Source: Streptomyces macrolidinus (GTDB lineage: Bacteria > Actinomycetota > Actinomycetes > Streptomycetales > Streptomycetaceae). From it: 64,000 nucleotides of DNA. Made by a program: the position numbers and the translations under genes. Below the pieces are notes generated by a model. It had not been told where the DNA came from, made no database searches, and was given only the letters and a program-made list of their open reading frames with translations. Shown here piece by piece: positions 59,966-64,000 of the stretch. The stretch spans positions 55,927-119,926 of the forward strand of contig NZ_JAMWMR010000023.1 of the NCBI RefSeq assembly GCF_023887685.1. Reading direction: 5' to 3'. Numbering within the stretch: position 1 is the first letter of the stretch; the number at the start of each line of letters is the position of its first letter.

Positions 59966-60397
59966 GAGGTTCCGCCCCCTTCGATGGCGACAGTGACGAA
60001 ACATCGGGTTTCGCCAGTAATGCCCTACCCAGCACGCATTCCCCGGAATCGGCATACCGCAGCGCCGAGTTCGCGTTGAACGACCTTCAGTTCCCGCGGA
60101 ACCGCAGGGGACCTGCCGCCGAGCTGACCCTGTCCCCTGTCCCCTGTCCCCTGTCCCCTGTCCCTGTCCTCTGGATCTCGCACCGAGTTGCGGCTCGCCG
60201 TGGCCATCGGGCCGCTCTCGCCGTCCGGTTCGGGGCTTCGGGATCGTCCGCCGTCCGGGGGGCGCCTCCCCGGCGCGCGGGACGCTTCGGAGGTCAAGGG
60301 ATGTCGGCATGCTGTGATCGGGGCGAGTCCGGGCACGGACGGCGGCAGTCACCCATGGCGCCATCGGTCCGGGCGACTTCCCGAACTGGAGGTTCTG
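59966..60397. other. Intergenic region with 7-bp short tandem repeat
   Basis: 432 bp between the secreted protein and the first collagen-like gene. At 60128-60162 lie five perfect CCCTGTC units followed by CCTGTC (to 60168). This is a site prone to slippage. The rest has no recognisable gene or hairpin; promoters for both neighbours should be here. Confidence 0.6.
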
Positions 60398-61075
60398 TTG
60401 AAGAGCCACGTACGTTCCCTCGGGGCCGCCGGTCTGCCGGTGGTGACGGCTGCTCTGATCGCAGCGGCGACCACCGCGCAGGCCGCCCCGGCCCAGGCCG
60501 CGACGGCACCGCTCGGCACGCTCGCCCGATCCGCGTGCCACCACCATCACCACTGCCCGGCCAAGCCGGGTCCGCCCGGCCCGCCCGGTCCACCCGGCCC
60601 GCAGGGCGCTCCCGGTCCGACCGGACCCGCCGGAGAGACGGGTCCCGCCGGGCCGCAGGGCGGGACCGGTCCCGCGGGCCCGACCGGCCCGGCGGGCCCC
60701 GACGGACCGCAGGGCCCGGCCGGAGCCCAAGGCCCCGCAGGACCGCAGGGCGAGACCGGGCCCACCGGACCGAACGGCCCCCAGGGCCTGGCGGGCCCGG
60801 CAGGCCCGCAGGGGCTCCCGGGGCCCAGTGCACCGCTGTACCAATTCGCCCAGTTCACGGTGCCGCCCGGCGGCTCGGCCACCGGCCAGGTGTTCTGTCC
60901 GGCCGGCACCTCTGCCGCCGGGGGCGGACTTCGCCTGCTCACCACAAGCGGCGCTGCGAACTTCCTGTACCAGGGCGACCGTCCGATCAACAACGGCTGG
61001 GAGTTCCTGGCGAGCAGCACGGCCGCGGATCCACTGACCGTGGAGATCTCGGTCGCCTGCCTTCCGGTCGAGTGA
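60398..61075 (+). CDS. Secreted collagen-like protein 1
   Basis: 225-aa protein starting at TTG 60398 (GGAGG eight bases upstream); the frame is open earlier but lacks a ribosome site. Signal peptide about 1-36 (ending AQAAT). Then a Cys-His cluster, CHHHHHC (Cys 47 and 53), and from residue 58 twenty-nine uninterrupted Gly-X-Y triplets rich in Pro at X (GPPGPPGPP, GPAGPQGETG), predicted to form a collagen triple helix. The C-terminal domain (about 146-225) is beta-like, with FCPAGTSAAGGG and a final ACLPV. It is probably exported, trimeric and adhesive or structural. First of three consecutive paralogues. Confidence 0.88.
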   Translation: MKSHVRSLGAAGLPVVTAALIAAATTAQAAPAQAATAPLGTLARSACHHHHHCPAKPGPPGPPGPPGPQGAPGPTGPAGETGPAGPQGGTGPAGPTGPAGPDGPQGPAGAQGPAGPQGETGPTGPNGPQGLAGPAGPQGLPGPSAPLYQFAQFTVPPGGSATGQVFCPAGTSAAGGGLRLLTTSGAANFLYQGDRPINNGWEFLASSTAADPLTVEISVACLPVE

Positions 61076-61348
61076 CGCGCACCGGCTGAAGCGTCCGACA
61101 CGTTGCTCGACGCCCGGAGCGGGCGAACCCTGCGGGGCGACTGCTCCGGCCGATCCACCCGTCGTGCGCCCACCGGTGAGGGCCGGTTGCCGGGTCCCCG
61201 TCCCCGTGCCGCACTCCCGGGACCGCCGCCGTCGCCGGGCGGGCCTGCCGTTCCTCGGCACGCGACTCATCAACACCCCCTGGGGCCGGGGCGCGTCACG
61301 ATTCCGCCCGTTCCCCCTGCCCGTTTCCCCCTCCTCCGAGGTGAGACC

Positions 61349-62020
61349 TTGAAACGCTCCGCATCCCCCCTCCGGTATGCCGTTCTGCCTGTCGCAGCCG
61401 CGGCCCTGATCGGCGCCCTCTCGACGTCCCACGCCCAGGCAGCACCGCTGTCCACGGCCGGCGGCCACTGCAAGAAGCACTGCAAGGGCACCCCCGGCCC
61501 TCCCGGGCCGCAGGGACCGGCCGGGCCGACCGGCCCGGCGGGCAACCAGGGCGCTCCCGGCGCCGAGGGCCCGGTCGGTCCCACGGGTGATGCCGGACCG
61601 GCAGGACCCGCCGGGCCCCAGGGTGCGCCGGGCACACCCGGCCCCATGGGTCCGGTAGGCCCGCAGGGCCAGACAGGGCCCGCAGGCCCGACGGGTGAGA
61701 TGGGTCCTCAGGGCCCGCAAGGCGCACAGGGGCCGTCCGGACCCACCGTGCCCCCCGTCACGGCCACCGCGGAAGGCGTCATTCCTGTCGGGTCCCAGGA
61801 CCCCGCCCCGTTCTTCACGGCGGCGACGTGCCCAGCCGGCACCGTGCTCACCGATGGCGGCACCTACATCACCAGCGGCGCCGGACCCGCGGTTCACGTG
61901 ACCGAAGGATTCTCGGAGAATCCGCCGAACATCAGATGGCTCGGCTCCGTGCACTCGGACGTGCCGGCGACCACGCCCATCACGTTCACGGTGTACGCCC
62001 GTTGCATCCCGGTCTCCTGA
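61349..62020 (+). CDS. Secreted collagen-like protein 2
   Basis: 223-aa protein starting at TTG 61349 (GAGGTGA upstream). Signal peptide about 1-32 (AVLPVAAAALIGALSTSHAQA). Cys-Lys-His cluster CKKHC (41-45), then twenty-nine Gly-X-Y triplets from residue 47 (GTPGPPGPQ to GPSGPT). C-terminal domain about 134-223 with ATCPAGTVLTDGG and ending ARCIPVS. Same architecture as its neighbours but little sequence identity outside the motifs, so the duplication is old. The 273-bp upstream gap suggests a separate promoter. Confidence 0.88.
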   Translation: MKRSASPLRYAVLPVAAAALIGALSTSHAQAAPLSTAGGHCKKHCKGTPGPPGPQGPAGPTGPAGNQGAPGAEGPVGPTGDAGPAGPAGPQGAPGTPGPMGPVGPQGQTGPAGPTGEMGPQGPQGAQGPSGPTVPPVTATAEGVIPVGSQDPAPFFTAATCPAGTVLTDGGTYITSGAGPAVHVTEGFSENPPNIRWLGSVHSDVPATTPITFTVYARCIPVS

Positions 62021-62067
62021 ACCGCTTCACCCCCCTCCGTCCGTCACTCCACGAGGAGAACCCACCC

Positions 62068-62727
62068 GTGAGACGCCCCCTACGACGCATGTGCGACGGT
62101 GGCCTGACCACCGTGGCGGCGGCCTTGGTCACCGCGCTGGCAGGGGCCCCGGCCCACGCCGGTCCCACGGCTCCGGACACCGGCTGCCACCACCGCTGTG
62201 AGTCCAAGCGGCCCGGCCCCCCGGGGCCTCCCGGACCCCAAGGACCCGCGGGCCCGGCCGGTCCCCAGGGGCCGGACGGTCCGCCCGGTGCGAACGGCCC
62301 CGCAGGACCCAAGGGCGAGACGGGGCCACCCGGACCGCAGGGCCCGACGGGCAACGAGGGTCTGCCCGGTCCGGTCGGTCCCGCGGGTCCCGCAGGGCCT
62401 CTCGGAGCGGCTGGGCCCGCCGGTGCGCGAGGACCTGAGGGGCCGACAGGGCCGACGGGCTCCCAGGGACCGACAGGCCTGCCGAGCTATACCTTCAGAG
62501 GTGCCTCCGACGTCGTGGTCGTCGCGCCTGGTGAGGTGGCCACGGTCACAGCCTTCTGTCCGGCCGGAACAGCGGTGACCGGAGGAGGGGCGGATGCCAG
62601 CAGGATGCGGATCCTCGTCAACGCCCCGGACCCGAGCGTGAACGGCTGGACGGTCACGGTCTACAACCAGCTCTCCGCTCCCGCCGGCGTCCTCACCTAC
62701 AACCTGTGTCTCCCGGTCAACGGGTGA
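62068..62727 (+). CDS. Secreted collagen-like protein 3
   Basis: 219-aa protein starting at GTG 62068 (GAGGAGA upstream), 47 bp after protein 2, so probably in the same transcript. Signal peptide about 1-31 (LTTVAAALVTALAGAPAHA). Cluster CHHRC (40-44), then thirty Gly-X-Y triplets from residue 50, including GPKGETG, a Lys-Gly-Glu pattern known to stabilise triple helices by salt bridges. C-terminal domain about 140-219 with FCPAGTAVTGGG and LCLPVNG. The domain resembles that of protein 1 more closely than that of protein 2. Confidence 0.88.
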   Translation: MRRPLRRMCDGGLTTVAAALVTALAGAPAHAGPTAPDTGCHHRCESKRPGPPGPPGPQGPAGPAGPQGPDGPPGANGPAGPKGETGPPGPQGPTGNEGLPGPVGPAGPAGPLGAAGPAGARGPEGPTGPTGSQGPTGLPSYTFRGASDVVVVAPGEVATVTAFCPAGTAVTGGGADASRMRILVNAPDPSVNGWTVTVYNQLSAPAGVLTYNLCLPVNG

Positions 62728-62972
62728 TTCCGCGGCTCGGCAACGCCACCCGCTCCGCCTGCCTTTGGTGAGACACCCCGCTTCGGCGGGTCGGCCGAGG
62801 CGGAACAAGTCCGCGTGGGAGCACCGGACTTCGGCGACGACGCACCACGTGGTCACGGTCGCCCGCTCCGAGCCTTGGTCCGAACGACTGAACGGGGGCC
62901 GCCCCTGTGGAGTGGCGGCCCCGGTTCTCACGTCACCGCAGGTAGAAACGGTTCCGCAGGGGAACCGTGCAG

Positions 62973-63017
62973 TGGGGCGGGTGGGACTCGAACCCACAGC
63001 CGACGGATTATGAGTCC
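62973..63017 (-). pseudogene. 3' part of a CAT-anticodon tRNA (attachment-site remnant)
   Basis: 45 bases on the minus strand read as tRNA from the anticodon stem to the discriminator: GGA-CTCATAA-TCC, T-arm GTGGG-TTCGAGT-CCCAC, then the acceptor half CCGCCCC-A. The 5' half is absent; sequence upstream of the anticodon stem is unrelated. This is the duplicated 3' core left by an element that integrates into a Met/Ile2-type tRNA. The geometry places the element at coordinates above 63017. Confidence 0.8.
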
Positions 63018-63133
63018 TTTTCGGATCTTCCGACGGCTTCCGGATCTTGCCTACACCTTCCCGTTTCCGCAGGTCAGAGGCCGTTCTATGTACTCGGCCT
63101 GTTCCGTTCTTCCTGATCCTTCCCGGCCCTTCC

Positions 63134-63170
63134 GGCCACTTGCGGGCCACCGTGGCCACCGGCGGGCCAC
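63134..63170. repeat. Four phased GGCCAC repeats
   Basis: GGCCAC at 63134, 63145, 63154 and 63165, spaced 11, 9 and 11 bp, so all face nearly the same side of the helix. It lies about 120 bp inside the tRNA remnant, where integrase arm sites are found in such elements. Confidence 0.45.
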
Positions 63171-63357
63171 GATCGAGACGGCAGAAAGGCCCCCAGGTGA
63201 GGTTGGGGCAGAGAGGAAAGACGCGGCCCGGACCGTTTACCCAGGTTGCCGGTCTACGAAGTGCGGGCTCTCGAACCTGGGCGCAGCGGAGTGCCGTACC
63301 GGCGTAACGCGTGTTGCCCTCTTCGCCCGAGGATGGAGCGGTACGGCGTTTACGTGA

Positions 63358-63501
63358 GGGAGTTGGCCGCTCCTCGGGGTAGCGGCCATTGAAGTTCTCC
63401 ACGTGCACCAGCTCCAGGTCGTGAGCGGAGCAGTGGTCGCGCACCCATTTCGCGGCCGCGTTGGCAGCGTCATCCGGGCCGCGGGCAGTCAGAGTGATCA
63501 C
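63358..63501 (-). pseudogene. Possible truncated small gene of the element
   Basis: From GTG 63501 the frame reads VITLTARGPDDAANAAAKWV and continues ELVHVENFNGRYPEERPTP, a plausible coding start. The frame then runs on without stop through unrelated sequence and across the tRNA remnant, so the true 3' end seems to have been lost. No function recognised. Confidence 0.25.
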
Positions 63502-63806
63502 ACCGCGGAGTTCGGATTTCGGGTGGGGCTGCGTTGCGCCGTTCCTGCTCCAAGAGGCCGCAGGCGCGTGCGGCGGCGGTGGACAAGTGGGAACTGGCCG
63601 TCGGCATACACCTCGGCACTATCGAGGGCGAAGACCCCCGAGCCTTCCTCGCCTCCGCCTGCGAAGGCCTCCCCCACCGATCGTCGTTTTGCGCGACATC
63701 CTCATATAGTCCTCAGAATCCTGACCTTTTCACTGTCGAGTGCATGCCCTGGTCTTAAGGTCCCCTTGCACGATCGCCACGGGGGCGATCCACCGGAGGG
63801 TGTGAC

Positions 63807-64000
63807 ATGGGTATCGGTGCACGGCACGCTGCGACCGGCGCTGCCACTGCTCTACTTCTGTGCTTCAGCAGCGCGGGAGTTGCTTCCGCCACGGAGGTAT
63901 CGACCGACGGCAGAAGCGCGGTGTCGGCGGAGTGGACGACGGGCAACAACGACAGGCAGGGCTGGGAGGGCGGGGCGGGGCCGCGGGGGGCGGAGGAGCG
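63807..64000 (+). CDS. Secreted protein, 5' part only (cut by window edge)
   Basis: ATG 63807 with GGAGGG about nine bases upstream opens a frame that is still open at the window end (64 full codons). It begins MGIGARHAATGAATALLLCF and has likely signal cleavage after SAGVASA. The mature part starts TEVSTDGRSAVSAEWTTGNN and becomes Gly-rich. Family not recognisable from this much. Confidence 0.55.
   Translation, partial: MGIGARHAATGAATALLLCFSSAGVASATEVSTDGRSAVSAEWTTGNNDRQGWEGGAGPRGAEE

Larger units (their letters stand above)
63018..63806. other. Interior edge of a putative integrated element, largely decayed
   Basis: 789 bp with no gene I can support. Contents: a Pro/Gly-poor stretch of repeated TTCCGGATCTT-like pieces at 63018-63060, the GGCCAC cluster at 63134, a gene fragment on the minus strand at 63358, a plus-strand open frame at 63534-63758 without known similarity (contains VDKWELAVGIHLGTIEGEDP), and a GATCGCC/GGCGATC hairpin at 63773-63790 before the last gene. 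Confidence 0.4.

Noticed and set aside
60398..62727. Phage tail-fibre genes (collagen repeats are common in phage)
   Set aside because: Each protein has its own signal peptide and there are no phage structural genes nearby.
62080..63501. 473-codon minus-strand gene
   Set aside because: It runs through the tRNA fragment and antisense to collagen-like gene 3; only its first 48 codons look like coding sequence, and these are listed as a fragment.

Overview
The window looks like part of a Streptomyces chromosome. GC content is very high with strong third-position GC bias, GTG and TTG starts are common, and the gene order around the fatty-acid synthase cluster (fasR-fabD-fabH-acpP-fabF), the neighbouring homodimeric pyruvate dehydrogenase E1, MatB, Mbl and the tellurium-resistance-type genes matches, from memory, the core of Streptomyces chromosomes such as S. 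coelicolor. No rRNA, CRISPR array, transposase or secondary-metabolite cluster was seen.

Layout. 1-7.1 kb: LysR regulator, small proteins, an MscL-type channel with a zinc-ribbon tail, two membrane proteins of unknown function, a secreted beta-propeller protein, an integrase relic and an intact tRNA-Val(TAC). Three related terminator-like modules are scattered here, so this end looks like a decayed integration site. 7.2-14.5 kb: a DUF4097 lipoprotein, a coiled-coil protein and a minus-strand cell-wall trio (class A PBP, polysaccharide deacetylase, Amidase_6 protein). The PBP has Gln in place of the Lys of its SxxK motif. 14.8-25.0 kb: FmdB protein, O-methyltransferase, then a Ter stress module (HAD hydrolase, PRTase/StiP-like fusion, CitE-like lyase, three TerD proteins, a TerA/TerD-like protein, and a DUF475/TerC-like membrane protein). 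A 14-bp tandem array sits inside the operon. 25.1-29.3 kb: peroxiredoxin, DUF3052 protein and aceE.

29.6-38.7 kb: an MFS exporter with a divergent TetR, an alpha/beta hydrolase, a DUF4429/SHOCT protein, a MerR-aldo/keto reductase pair, a GNAT, a serine hydrolase, a HigBA-like toxin-antitoxin pair and a pirin. 38.8-43.8 kb: the FAS II cluster with its regulator, ending in a 27-bp tandem repeat at the fabF stop codon. 43.9-51.8 kb: DUF3145 protein, SGNH lipase, aldose epimerase, GH35 beta-galactosidase, an unknown protein and MatB. MatB makes malonyl-CoA, the extender used by the fab genes. 51.9-59.4 kb: a large subtilisin-like protease, a 36-39-bp degenerate tandem array, Mbl, an AraC-type regulator and GAPDH.

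59.5-64 kb is the most unusual stretch. It has a small Cys-containing secreted protein and then three consecutive genes for secreted collagen-like proteins. Each has a signal peptide, a Cys-[His/Lys]-Cys cluster, 29-30 uninterrupted Gly-X-Y triplets and a short C-terminal domain with conserved CPAGT and C[L/I]PV motifs. Immediately downstream is the 3' part of a CAT-anticodon tRNA, which reads as the outer attachment site of an integrated element that would continue to the right. The window ends inside a new secreted-protein gene.
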